Part shown: positions 31,245 through 41,222 of the stretch, piece by piece
How the letters are laid out: the number at the start of each line of letters is the position of its first letter
Position numbering within the stretch: position 1 is the first letter of the stretch
Source of the DNA: Bremia lactucae
Taxonomy: Eukaryota > Oomycota > Peronosporomycetes > Peronosporales > Peronosporaceae
Length of the DNA stretch: 64,000 nucleotides
NCBI RefSeq assembly: GCF_004359215.1
Contig: NC_090622.1
Location: forward strand, 2,129,454-2,193,453
Reading direction: 5' to 3'
The notes under the pieces: model-generated
The model's input: only the letters and a program-made list of their open reading frames with translations
Database searches by the model: none
Told to the model about the DNA's origin: nothing
Program-made: the position numbers and the translations under genes

Positions 31245-32760
31245 ATGCCACCTAGAAGGGGCCACGCTAAAGGGTCGTCTGCGAAGACGCTTACTCAACC
31301 TCACACTAAGTGCACGCGCCGCGTTAATTCGCCGGCCGCGTCTAATGCCTTAGTCGAAACGCCGGCAGCTACTGCTGCTGTTGCGTTAACAGGGTTAAAG
31401 GATCCATCCCACTTTAACAGTAAGAATGCTGAGCCGTCGCTCATTGATGACTACAATGAGTCGATACCGTTGCTGTCACCTCATAGTAGTGATGCGGACA
31501 ACGAGCTCATGAGGGATGATGATGGCGCATTATTGCCCATCCAAACTTCTCTTATGGCTCACAACATGGAGACAGCAGCATCTACGAATTCTGTCTCGTC
31601 GTCTGCTCTGGAAAGCGCAGCGACAGGCAATGAGAGCGCTTCCCATAAAGGCGCAGCCGCTTCTCCGTTGGGTATAACGACAACGCCTTATGCTCAGACC
31701 TTAATCCATTATGGTTCTGACATAGAGGATTCGGAGCCTGAAGCTTCGCCGACGACACGTAAACGAGCTCAGTCGGTGTCACAAGTTAATCGTATAAAAC
31801 GTGGCTATATGACGGGTGGCATACCACTTACGCCCCCTCTGTCACACTGGCATCGTGCCAACTGGCCGATAGGATCGCTCCTAAAAAGTACTATCGTAGA
31901 CGCACATAGTTGTCCTGGCGTCTATGTTGCATGGAGGGCTCAGGGAAAAAGGTTGGGCATATTTTCCCGATCCCGGTCGTGTTGCGTTCGAATGAAACGC
32001 CCGACCAATACGAGGCGGAATTCTTGCGCCGCATTCATCCGCATTCCGATGCGATGAAACAGCGGTCGCAGCGAATTATTTCGCCCGCTTGCGGGTGAAA
32101 GAAATCATGGGCGGTGCTGTACCCCCTGTTTCTTGTCACAACGCTACTTCTGCTAGTCCATTTGAGACTGGCGAATAGATATCAGCTCGGTGGCGGCATG
32201 TTTAACGATCGTGGCGCTGGTATAAGTGGGCGTTTGAATAGAAATGGAGTCGGTGGCCTCGGTCAGCAGATGGGCTTCGGTGCTCCTTTTCATATGCAGT
32301 CACCAAGCCAGGCACGTGGTATCGATCGGTTCCCAAGAGTCGAAACTCTTCGGGTAACCTTTCCATTGGACGTGGATCTGATACCCTTGCCTCACGGAGC
32401 GGTGGGCAAGCAAACTTCCAACAAGGAAGCGTTAATTCCCACCCGCTATTCATCAGTGCAGGTGGCGTCCGATAGGAGTGGCGATCTCGCCCACCTTCTC
32501 GCGGCTGTCTTACCTTCGTCTGTTCAGTCACATGCATTAAGCGCTGCTGAATGACGCATTGCGGATCTCGAGGGTCAAGTCTCGCGACTGACTTCGGATC
32601 TCGTTATTGTCCGAGCGAAGGCTCGTCAGGTTTATGAACGCTTGGAGACTCGCTTGGGCCTCTTTGAACGGATAATGCTGAGGCATCCGCGTTACTCGCG
32701 TGATGTCCCTCGCTCTCCAAGTCCTGTTCGTGGAGGGAAGAATCGGTCTGATAGCTTTTC
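31245..32760 (+). pseudogene. Antisense ORF of element A (acidic N-terminus, coiled-coil C-terminus), frameshifted
   Basis: An ATG at 31245 (MPPRRGHAKGSS), 130 bp inside the LTR edge, opens 271 codons to 32057. Ala/Ser-rich sequence is followed by an acidic patch with YGSDIEDSEPEASPTTRKR. After frameshifts, about 32550-32700 reads RIADLEGQVSRLTSDLVIVR and RLETRLGLFERIMLR, a heptad-type coil, then a Ser/Pro tail (SPSPVRGGKNRSD). Position, orientation and C-terminal coil match the ORFs in elements B and C. It runs antisense across the chromodomain and ends against the integrase C-terminus near 32777. Function unknown. Confidence 0.6.
32290..32450 (-). pseudogene. Element A chromodomain, degenerate
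   Basis: Minus-strand frames give PPALMNSGWELTL, then IHVQWKGYPKSFDSWEP, then GLVTAYEKEH. This is the order of a gypsy chromodomain, with two frameshifts. It lies between the integrase C-terminus and the 3' LTR, inside the antisense ORF region. Confidence 0.72.
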
Positions 32761-32776
32761 ACCTTCACCGTCCCCC

Positions 32777-35700
32777 TCACCCGAACGCACAATCGGCGTC
32801 ACTATCGGTCTCCTTAGCCAGATGGGGATATGTGACCTCATTTCGGTCTCCATACCGTTTCAGACGACCCACGTAAAATACGGGGTGCGTCTTCATATAC
32901 GGGGGAAAAGTGAGCCTATAATTTAGGTCTCCAACCTCTTCTACCACCGTAAAGGGCCCAATGAAACGCAGCAACAACTTCCACTAAGACTCGGGCTGCG
33001 CACAACGAAACTGGTGTCCGAGGATGGCGCAGTCCGTTAATATAAAACGGTGTCTCACCCGTACTGGCGTGGACACTGTTATTTATAGCAAACTCCACAA
33101 AGGGCAATTGCTTGCTCCACCCTTTGAGAGTTGCTATAGTACGTAAGACATCCGCCACGACCCGATTGGCACGTTCTGTTTGGCCATCGGTCTGGGGATG
33201 ATCTGCGGTCGACATGTGGAGCTTGCTGCCTAGCAGCTCAAACACATGTCGCCAAAAACCAGACGTAAAACGAGGATCCCGGTCCGATACTATGGACTCG
33301 GGCATCCCGTGTAGTCGGTAAACATGATCCAGGAACAAGAGAGCTGCCTCCTTGCCTGTGATCGATGTCTTACATGGTGCTAAATGCACCATATTGCTCA
33401 GTCTGTCTACAAAGACGACAAGCCCTGTCCGACCCTAGTGATGGGGCATCATGCCAAACATGAAGTCCAGGCTTACAAACTTCCAAAACAGTTGGTTGGA
33501 ATCAATAGCAGCTTCAGCGGTACCCTGATCAATGATGCAGGCTTAATGCGCTTACACTGTTCGCAAGAGCGAATATAGTTGGCCATCCATCTATATAGGT
33601 GTGGCCACCAAAATTCCTCTGATACTTGTAAGATTATCTTTTCACGGCTCAGATCCCCATTAGGTGGCGCATAATGGAGCTTGTGAAGGATCATCAGCTT
33701 GTATTCTATGTCATGAGGCACATAGATTCTCAAGGGATCACAAGGTGACAGCTGATGCCATAACAGGCCATCGCTGTAGCTAAACCGATTAAGCATGGCT
33801 TTCAGGTGCGACGGAAGAATTACCTTTTGTCCACCAATGCGATCTAACAGCAGGTGACAATGGTCGTCCTGACTGTAGCTCTCTTTTATTTCAGAGGCTA
33901 ATGAGCTCGTCACGTGGTATGTCTTCATGGCTGCCAACGCTGACGGCTGAAATTGTGCTTTCGCACTAGACACACTTTCCTGGTGTCTTACCTCGAAGTC
34001 TGGTCTAAGCGATAAGGCGACAGCCAAGACATTTGACTTACCCAGCTTGTATTAAACTTTGAAATATAATTCAGAGAAGAATGTAAGCCATCTTGCCATT
34101 CAAGGCGAGAAATGATGTGAGTTTGTTGTCGGTCCGCAGTGATGCGTGATCCGTAAAAAACACAAATAGCTCGGTGCCTAGTAGGGTGCACACGAAACTT
34201 GACAAGAGCATACTTTATTGAAAGTAGCTCTTTGTCATGCATGGGTAATTTAGTTCCGCGGATTTTAAAAACCGGGACTGATAAGAGATGACACGGTCAA
34301 CACCGTCGTCATCCTTCTGCACGAGCGTGCTGCCGATTGCAAATTACTTGCATCGCAGACGACGCTAAAGGGCTTATTCGCGTCTGGCAATGGCAAGACT
34401 GGTGCCTCAACATGAGATTGCATCACTGGTTTGAACGCATCATCTTGTTATTTAACCAAAACCCATTTCTGTGTCCTTTTTAAGGAGGTCATATAATGCT
34501 TTAGTTTGCTCAGCATAATTCTTGCTATATTTATGCTAGTAATTAGCGAGCCCTAGTAATTGGCGCAAATCCTTCACATGCCGTAGGATAAGCCATTCCT
34601 TTACCGATAATACCTTGTCTGGGTTTGCTCGTACACCATGGGTACCTACGATGTAACCCAGCACAGGTATCTCAGGGACCCCTATGCTGCATTTTTGCAA
34701 GTTGACGTACAATTGGGCGTCCTTTAAAGTCTACAACACAGCGTCTAAATGACACTTGCGCGAGTCGATTGCGCTCGGCCTCAGCCCTACTTTGCATGAA
34801 TACATCGTCAAAGTAATGGGGCGCGTAGCCACGGTGCTGACGCGTCACCTGAGCCACCACTCGATTGAATGTCGCTGTTGCGTATTTGAACCGTCGCGCC
34901 ATCACAAGCCACTCCCAAAGCATACCGCGTGGGGTGCTTACTGCCGTTTGGCTACATCGGACTCTCTCATGAGTACCTGATAGTAGCCATCCTTCAAATC
35001 TGACGCGGAAAAGATAGTCGACGTTCCCATGGAATTCAACAAATTGTCTCACCGCGGGATTGGCGTTTGCGCCGGTATGGTCGCCGTGTGCAGCTTATTG
35101 TTAGCATGAACCACGCACCATCCACCTGTGGATTTACGCACATAAAAGGTCGGGCTGCAGTGATGCGATTTGCTCTCACGCACATGTCCCGGCTTGGCTC
35201 GCTTGTCGAACAAATTATCGATATAATCGACTAGTTCTTTCGTCAACGGCCATTGCCTGGTCACACAGTACTTGGTGCCAGGTTCGAGGTCGATCTCGTA
35301 CCCGATGCCCCTATCTGGTGATAGGCGGCTCGGCACTTCTACTAGGAACACATCGCGATGTTTCCACAAAGCCTCAAAGAACGGACTGTATTTCAAGGCA
35401 GCTCAGCCTTGAGCAGCGAACAGTTTCTTTTTGTCCGTTTCTAGGACGCTCTCGTCCATTGTGGACGACGAGCAAAAGTCCACCAAGTCCTCTTCTGGAA
35501 CTGGTGTGACTATTTCGTGGATCTTTCCTTCCTTTAATTCGGAAAGGAACAGAAACCACGACATCTCCGGAAGATTTACTATATCCTCGACAGATTTAAA
35601 GACTTGTCGGAGCAGCTCACTTGAGGATGCCTCCGCATTTTCGTCTTTGACAGCCTCGAACACCTCGTTGAAAGGCCCGTTCTCTTTAATAGAAACTGAT

Positions 35701-36216
35701 CCAAAAGTCACTCGTTTAGACGCACCTTTGATCGTCCTAATCGGTCAAATACTCGTTCTTCGAGTCACCACGACCTTTGACTGGGAAGCAGGTGCCTTTG
35801 CTCTTTTCTAGGCACTGTGCCGGTTTATGCGACGCATAACTTCCTGTCAGCTCGCCGTCTACTGCCACAGGCTCTCGGCTCTGTGCAGGACATTCGGACG
35901 CATGACTACTTGTCATCGTCCTATTCACTACCTCAGTCTCCACGAGCTGGGTAGGAATTGGTGACGTTTGACATCCCGTCAACGCACCCTCAACTGTGTT
36001 CGACACGACATCAGTTGCATACGCCTCTCGCAGGAGCACATCCTTTCCGGTGTCCTGCGTAGAGTTCGCAACTGTGCGTGTACGCCAGTCTATCCATGGC
36101 TGGTACTTTGCCAACCATGGCATGCCTTCGATGAGGTCATACGGACTCTCCATACCTAGCACTCTGAACTTCTCTTTACAAGAGAAATCACTAAAGCTGA
36201 AGGCGAGCTCTACCAC
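32777..36216 (-). pseudogene. Element A pol: protease, RT, RNase H, integrase
   Basis: Protease C-terminal part: SPYDLIEGMPWLAKYQPWID. A long acidic spacer follows (MSWFLFLSELKEGKIHEIV). RT: SRLSPDRGIGYEIDLEPGTK, FYVRKSTGGWCVVHANNKL, STPRGMLWEWLVMA and HYFDDVFMQ. RNase H: MHDKELLSIKYALVKFRVH. Integrase: REKIILQVSEEFWWPHLYRW with CEQCKRIKP, IVSDRDPRFTSGFWRHVFE, TADHPQTDGQTERANRVVAD, and C-terminal FIGPFTVVEEVGDLNYRLTF, FYVGRLKRYG. All domains of a chromovirus are present in several frames. The spacer and RT match the plus-strand fragment at 16460-17264. Confidence 0.9.
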
Positions 36217-36659
36217 TAAAGCTGAAGGCGAGTTCTACCTGCTCAGACTAAACGTGCGCGCCGTTCGCTAAACGAATGATCGCCTCTTCTCGCTTGCCAT
36301 CCTGACAAAGCGACTCAAACATCGCCGGTCTCTTTCTTAGAGCCGCAAGTTTCACAAAATTTTGTAATGCACCCGAATTCACTACGAGGGTCATCACCTG
36401 GTCATAGCCTCTAACATGAGCGCTATAGACCAGCAGGGTTCAGGTCCGAAATTTCGAGACTCAAAGACTATGCTACCCATTTATTCCACAACTCTAAACT
36501 TAGGGGTAGCTTCAGAGTCCGCGTCAGTAAGGCATCCCGCCCCTACTGCGCTCCTGCATTTCCCGACCCCTCAGTGATCGATGCAGAACTCATGCGTCTC
36601 GCACGCTGGTTCTTGCCATCGCCTTTAGGTAGGGAGTCCTCTTGCTGGGCATCTTTCCC

Positions 36660-37482
36660 CAGCAGGGACCCTGGCATAGCAGCAGCCATCATATGGCCGC
36701 GCTTGCCGCATTAATAACAGACAACGTCTGCAATGCCCAACTCCATAGGAGTGGCATCTGTCCTCTCGGCCGACGGCTTATACCAAGCTGTCGCCGAGGC
36801 ACTGTTGAAGGACTGCTCCTCAACTAAGGCAATTTGGATTGCCTCTTCCATCGTCGACGGCACCTTTCTAAAAAGGGCCTGTCGCGATGGGCCATGCCGT
36901 AGTCCATTCATAAACGTGGGCACCTTAATATGCTCCAGAATCGGACCTACGGGTATAGACGCCGACAGCGAGCGCATCTCTTGCACATACTCTAGCAGAG
37001 ATCGCTTCGCATGTCGCGCTCCAAAAAAGCGCGCCTGAAGCAACACTTCGTTGTTCGGCGGCTGGTACATGGCGCGAATCTTTTCCTTAAAGATCGCCCA
37101 TGAAGGGAACGCATTTCTGTCCGCCATAAGCGCCGAGTGAGCCCACTCTGAGGCCTTACCGCGCAGATGCGACAAATGGCGTACGACACCATCCGGCTGT
37201 CGTCCTCGATGAGCTGGGCGACACCGCACTGCTCCACGGCTAAAAGCAGTGGACAATCGTGTGCGCCGCAATTCCATCGAACTTTGGCGGGTCCATCCGA
37301 ATAGGCCTCGGCTGATGCGTCCGGGCAGAGAGCCTGGCCAGGGCTTGTTCACCAAGTCTCTGCGCCAGAAGCCCTGCCACCTCCCGATAATGTTCGGAGA
37401 GGTGGGGAAAATGAGCCCAATCAATATTGAGGCTCATCCTCACGCACAAACCCAGAGATGCGGGTCGTGGGAAGTATTTCAA
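36660..37482 (-). pseudogene. Element A gag
   Basis: Frameshifted. The N-terminal MSLNIDWAHFPHLSEHYREV (37240-37482) joins, in another frame, a capsid-like stretch with LRGKASEWAHSALMADRNAF and FKEKIRAMYQPPNNEVLLQA. The zinc knuckle CY*CGKRGHM is broken by a stop near 36711. Clearly inactive. Confidence 0.85.
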
Positions 37483-37491
37483 GTGCTACCA
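37474..37491 (-). promoter_or_regulatory. Element A primer-binding site
   Basis: The minus strand reads TGGTAGCACTTGAAATAC two bases inside the 5' LTR, sharing its first 11 bases with element B's site. Confidence 0.75.
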
Positions 37492-37493
37492 AG

Positions 37494-38011
37494 TGTGGGC
37501 GGGCACGTCGTAATGCGGCCACGCTCTACTTAGACACACCCCTAGCACAGCGAAGAAGCGGTTTAACCAGCTTCTCTTGCGTGCGGTGGGCACGTTAGCA
37601 ACCTTTCCCAACGCACTAAGAGCTCTGGTTAAGTGTCTTCACGGGAGCGGTAATCCGGCTCCTCATGCGCACTTGCCAAGTAGGGAGTAGTTTTCAGACT
37701 GATTTATATTAAATCGTATTAAATATTAATACCTATTTTAATCAATCAAAATGATATCTCTATAGATATCATTTAATATGTATTGCGAGCACATCTTACC
37801 AGATATCTCGCGTAACGGATGACGCTAGCCGTCATCCCTCCTAATGGGAATGCGCCCATGTGCATCACATACACAAGAGTTGGTCACAAATATGCACCAC
37901 ACCTGAGTGCTGGGTCTAATTACTATTATTTAGTAATCGACCATCCCCTTAAGTACACCAATTGTACTTAACGGGGACTGTGTAACATTAGGGCAACTTC
38001 AGCCCGTTACA
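37494..38011 (-). repeat. Family A 5' LTR, 518 bp
   Basis: Plus-strand limits TGTGGGCGGGCACG and AGCCCGTTACA. It matches the LTR at 17265-17789 in reverse orientation, including the TAATTACTATTATTTAGTAA hairpin and the TATCTCTATAGATAT palindrome. Confidence 0.9.
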
Positions 38012-40646
38012 ATATACGCCATATTTTTGAGCTGTAATGGTGGCCGATGAAGTGGCTAAATGAATGTATTTACAACGAAGATTGGCATCGGGATCAGGTT
38101 CCTAAGGCACCTCTAACGGAGTCTGTGCGACGTGCATCATTCAAACACGTGACAGAAGTAAAACTCCTGTATTAGGTGCATAAGCTGCCACAATTAGCAC
38201 ACGTGTGTTAATAATTCATAAGAACGTTGAACGTTTTCCTACGAGAAGCTATAGCAGGAGGATCTTTGCATTTAAGACTCATTTACTTTGGAAAGGCTTG
38301 TTGCAACAGCCCGCTAAAGAATTTTCATTCGCGTTAAGCGAATTTTTACTAAGCAGTTTTTTGAAATGACTCGCTGCTGAGCTCCATTGTAATGTATTCC
38401 AAATAATGGCCCTTGAAATATGTTGAGTTCTTGCTTTTCACAAGCGTTCGAAGCGTCAGCGGAGAATAACAACGTGATCATGAAAATTGGATCCCCGCAA
38501 ACGTATCCTCCAAAGAGGGGTCGTATTCACGTGGTGAACCACCACGTGTTCCGCAACATCTAGTGTTGCGCGAGAAGAAAGTGGCCGGAATAGGCTAAAA
38601 TCGACACAATGTGATCTCGTCTTTCGTGCTCGAAGCGGTTAAAATTTTCTTATAATTGTAAATATGAAGGAGGTAATTGATCTTGTTTTAATAGTCAGAT
38701 GATGGCTCGTTCGTTATTAACGTGAGGAAAGATGACAAACGACCTGATGTAACATTAATCAGACTATCATGTCTATCTCCAACACTAGAGTTTGATATTT
38801 CTCTCGTCTTCTTCTTCGAAATCTTCCTGGAAGAAGCGGAGGTCGCTCTTCTCGTTGTTATGCCTTCATTTTTTTCTGAATCTTTATCATCTTTCTTTCT
38901 TATCCAGCCTGCTTTACAGTCTCACTCATCATCTTCATTATTTGCATTCACCCCACCCTTGTACAAAAAACATATATCGCAAAAAATAGGCTGACCAACG
39001 ATGTTTCTACTAAATCTACGTTATCTCCTCGAAACGAATTCTAAGTCAAAGTTCGCCAGAACGTATGTTTCCTTCCGAGTTTTGACCGATAGACGAATAA
39101 TCTTTGGTCGCTCGCACCATCAACTGGAGTGAACCCTGCAGTTCCATCACCGGATAGAATTTAAATGAATTGCATGCGACTACTACTATGCATCGTTATT
39201 TTGTTCTTCTTTTTATAACGTTGTGCAAGAATTGCTATGGCAAAAAATATTATTCGCTCATATTGAAAGAGCCACTTATTGTTTTTTTAGTGTATAAACC
39301 GACCAAACGGCACACTACCGCATGTCTGCTTGCGCTGTCCAATCCCATATCGCTTCTGGCGACATGACAACTCGACATGAAGTTCGTAAAGCGACACAAA
39401 AGGGCACATTCTTCTTCTCAGATCGCAGAATGGATTGCTGGAGAAATGTACGACTTCAAATAATTTACTGTTTTGGGACGAAAATGAAAAAAAAAACTCT
39501 TTTTGGAGCAGCTTATACCCAAATGGAACTATAACTTTATCGTCGCTTTTCGCGGCACTATGTTGTCATAACTTCATACTTCCATTGAAGGCAATTCTCG
39601 TCCGTACTTCCGTCGGTCTTTTCAGTGTCAAGTCTTTCTTACTGACTTTGTTCTAACTCGCGCAGCTATGACCGTTTTGTCAAATTTAGGAGTTTTGCCA
39701 AATTCTATTTGAAGATCTTAAATGTAAATGGAGTGGCCAAAATGGTGCTGTGGAGAACGCTAGACAGCTTCAGGCAAGAATGAAATCAAGACTTGCAAAG
39801 AGAAAGGGTTTATCCATATGGGTGTGCAAAGTCCAGTCAAAAACATTAAACCAGAAGGGCGGAACCAGGTGAATCTTGCAGCAAATAATCGGAATTCCTT
39901 GACAATTGTATTGCCTCATTAAGTATTGGCTCTTTATGACCACAGCCTCGAAATTGGACCTTTGCAAAAAGAAATGCAATGGTGTGGCAGTGGCAATAAC
40001 AGTCCTATTTGTCAGTTTTGATTCAAAGAATCGGAGCTGCTATCCAATTATTGGAAACGCGCGGTTCTTTTAATGAGCTTTACTATGTAAATTAGGCTTT
40101 GCGCATCAGCGAAGTTCGCTACTCGTTTATACATAATACAATTCTCAGGGTACCATCCGTTTTATCAAGAAAGGGTAAGTTCGTAATCAATGCATTGTTT
40201 TTTTTCCACAATACCTTAGAAAACGGCGGTTTTGCCCTTGTGCTTGGCAAAACGAGATATTCACGGCCTTCGTTTTGCAAAACCGTGCTATACTTTTCGA
40301 ACACCTTAGAATATATCAATTGTCTTATTCGTGCGTAAAACCGTAAAAAATAAGCAATTTTTTTCCGTATGGTGTGCAAAAGTATTGGATTTACACGAAA
40401 CATTCTTTATCACAGTATACACACACATCAACGAATTGGCGTCCGAAGCACCTCATATAGAGTTCCGAGAGCTCTCTAGATCTTACCAAGAAACAGCTTT
40501 GACACGACGGTATAGTCTAGACATGTTCGAAAGAACAATGGCAATCAAGTCAACGAGTGCTATCCCTGTCACTACGTCCTCGTTGTTTCGACACTGCATT
40601 CGAGAACCAGTCGTCTTGATCACAAGTGCCAAAAGTAAGCACGCAC
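38012..40646. other. Gene-poor AT-rich stretch
   Basis: About 2.6 kb with no supported gene. The frames at 38722-38994 and 39170-39367 are low-complexity or hydrophobic and show no family. A fragment related to the family C antisense ORF lies at 38495-38580 and is listed separately. The last few hundred bases should include the P2 promoter. Confidence 0.4.
38495..38580 (-). repeat. Fragment of family C antisense-ORF DNA, inverted
   Basis: CCTCCAAAGAGGGGTCGTAT, CACGTGGTGAACCACCACGT and CGCAACATCTAGTGTTGCG occur in the same order and spacing as the reverse complement of 60385-60460 in element C, including the hairpins. It is an isolated remnant about 22 kb away from C. Confidence 0.7.
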
Positions 40647-40985
40647 ATGCCTCTCAAGTGGCTTCACAGACGCCGTAGTGCAGATGACGCTACAAAATTG
40701 CAGTCATCGCACAACGAGCCGCAGCCTTTAATGGAGTGGACCACACGAGGTCACAACAGGCATCCGAATAATCCCACCCACTTAAACGACGCCAACGCGG
40801 CATTTACAAAAGAAAAGGCATCCCGTTTACACAAACCTCGCCGGAGATTCACCATCCATGGTCTCTCGTACCACCAAAAACACCACGAAAATGCCGGATG
40901 GAGCCGCTCCGTGCCACCGGAAGAAGTTGTGGATACGTTAAGTTCGCCGTACCCTTCCATTATTTATATCGACTGTCCCCCGTAA
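40647..40985 (+). CDS. P2: small protein of the MPLKW...IDCPP family (unrecognised)
   Basis: 112 residues from ATG 40647. It begins MPLKWLHRRRSADD, has the central motif RRRFTIHGLSYHQKH followed by ENAGWS, and ends YPSIIYIDCPP at a TAA. It shares these three blocks with P1 (19785-20243). With P3 (44222-44638) it shares the two ends and, weakly, the centre. The linkers are His/Asn/Arg-rich and unalignable. It lies 237 bp upstream of the chosen eIF4G start, on the same strand. No domain, signal peptide or membrane segment. Function unknown. Confidence 0.78.
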   Translation: MPLKWLHRRRSADDATKLQSSHNEPQPLMEWTTRGHNRHPNNPTHLNDANAAFTKEKASRLHKPRRRFTIHGLSYHQKHHENAGWSRSVPPEEVVDTLSSPYPSIIYIDCPP

Positions 40986-41222
40986 AATCGTCCCTCTATA
41001 TGTTAATACATGCGTAATTGTGTGTGGTCCACACACCTCCTTGTTGCATTGTCCGTTTTTATCCCTACTGCCTTTTTAGCCAATCCGAGCCGTGTACTAG
41101 CGTGCACGCCCACCACCAAACATTCTTCTCCGCACGAGCACCTTCGTGCTTCCTTTACGTGCCGCTATTGCTTCCACGCTCGGGTATTGAACGCAGTACA
41201 AGCTTGTCATCGATCACGTAGT

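Larger units (their letters stand above)
22991..38011 (-). mobile_element. Ty3/gypsy chromovirus, family A, interrupted by nested element B
   Basis: Minus-strand element with 5' LTR at 37494-38011, internal region 31115-37493, and 3' LTR split by element B into 22991-23340 and 30928-31114. The order along the minus strand is LTR, primer-binding site, gag, protease, RT, RNase H, integrase, degenerate chromodomain, polypurine tract, LTR. An additional antisense ORF covers 31245-32760. Coding regions carry many frameshifts and stops, so it is an old copy. The outer left end is ragged (AAGGCAGCACG rather than TGTAGGCGGGCACG) and no target duplication matches ATATA on the right. Confidence 0.88.

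Noticed and set aside
38722..38994. 90-residue frame rich in Ser, Phe and Leu
   Set aside because: Low-complexity composition and no family resemblance; probably a chance frame.
39170..39367. Short hydrophobic-start frame considered as a secreted effector
   Set aside because: No RxLR, LFLAK or dEER motif, no credible cleavage site, and surrounding sequence is AT-rich filler.
41010..41222. Open frame upstream of the eIF4G start with a hydrophobic, signal-peptide-like beginning (MRNCVWSTHLLVALSVFIP)
   Set aside because: It is in frame with eIF4G but begins only 25 bp after the P2 stop and would put a secretion leader on a cytosolic translation factor. More likely 5' UTR.
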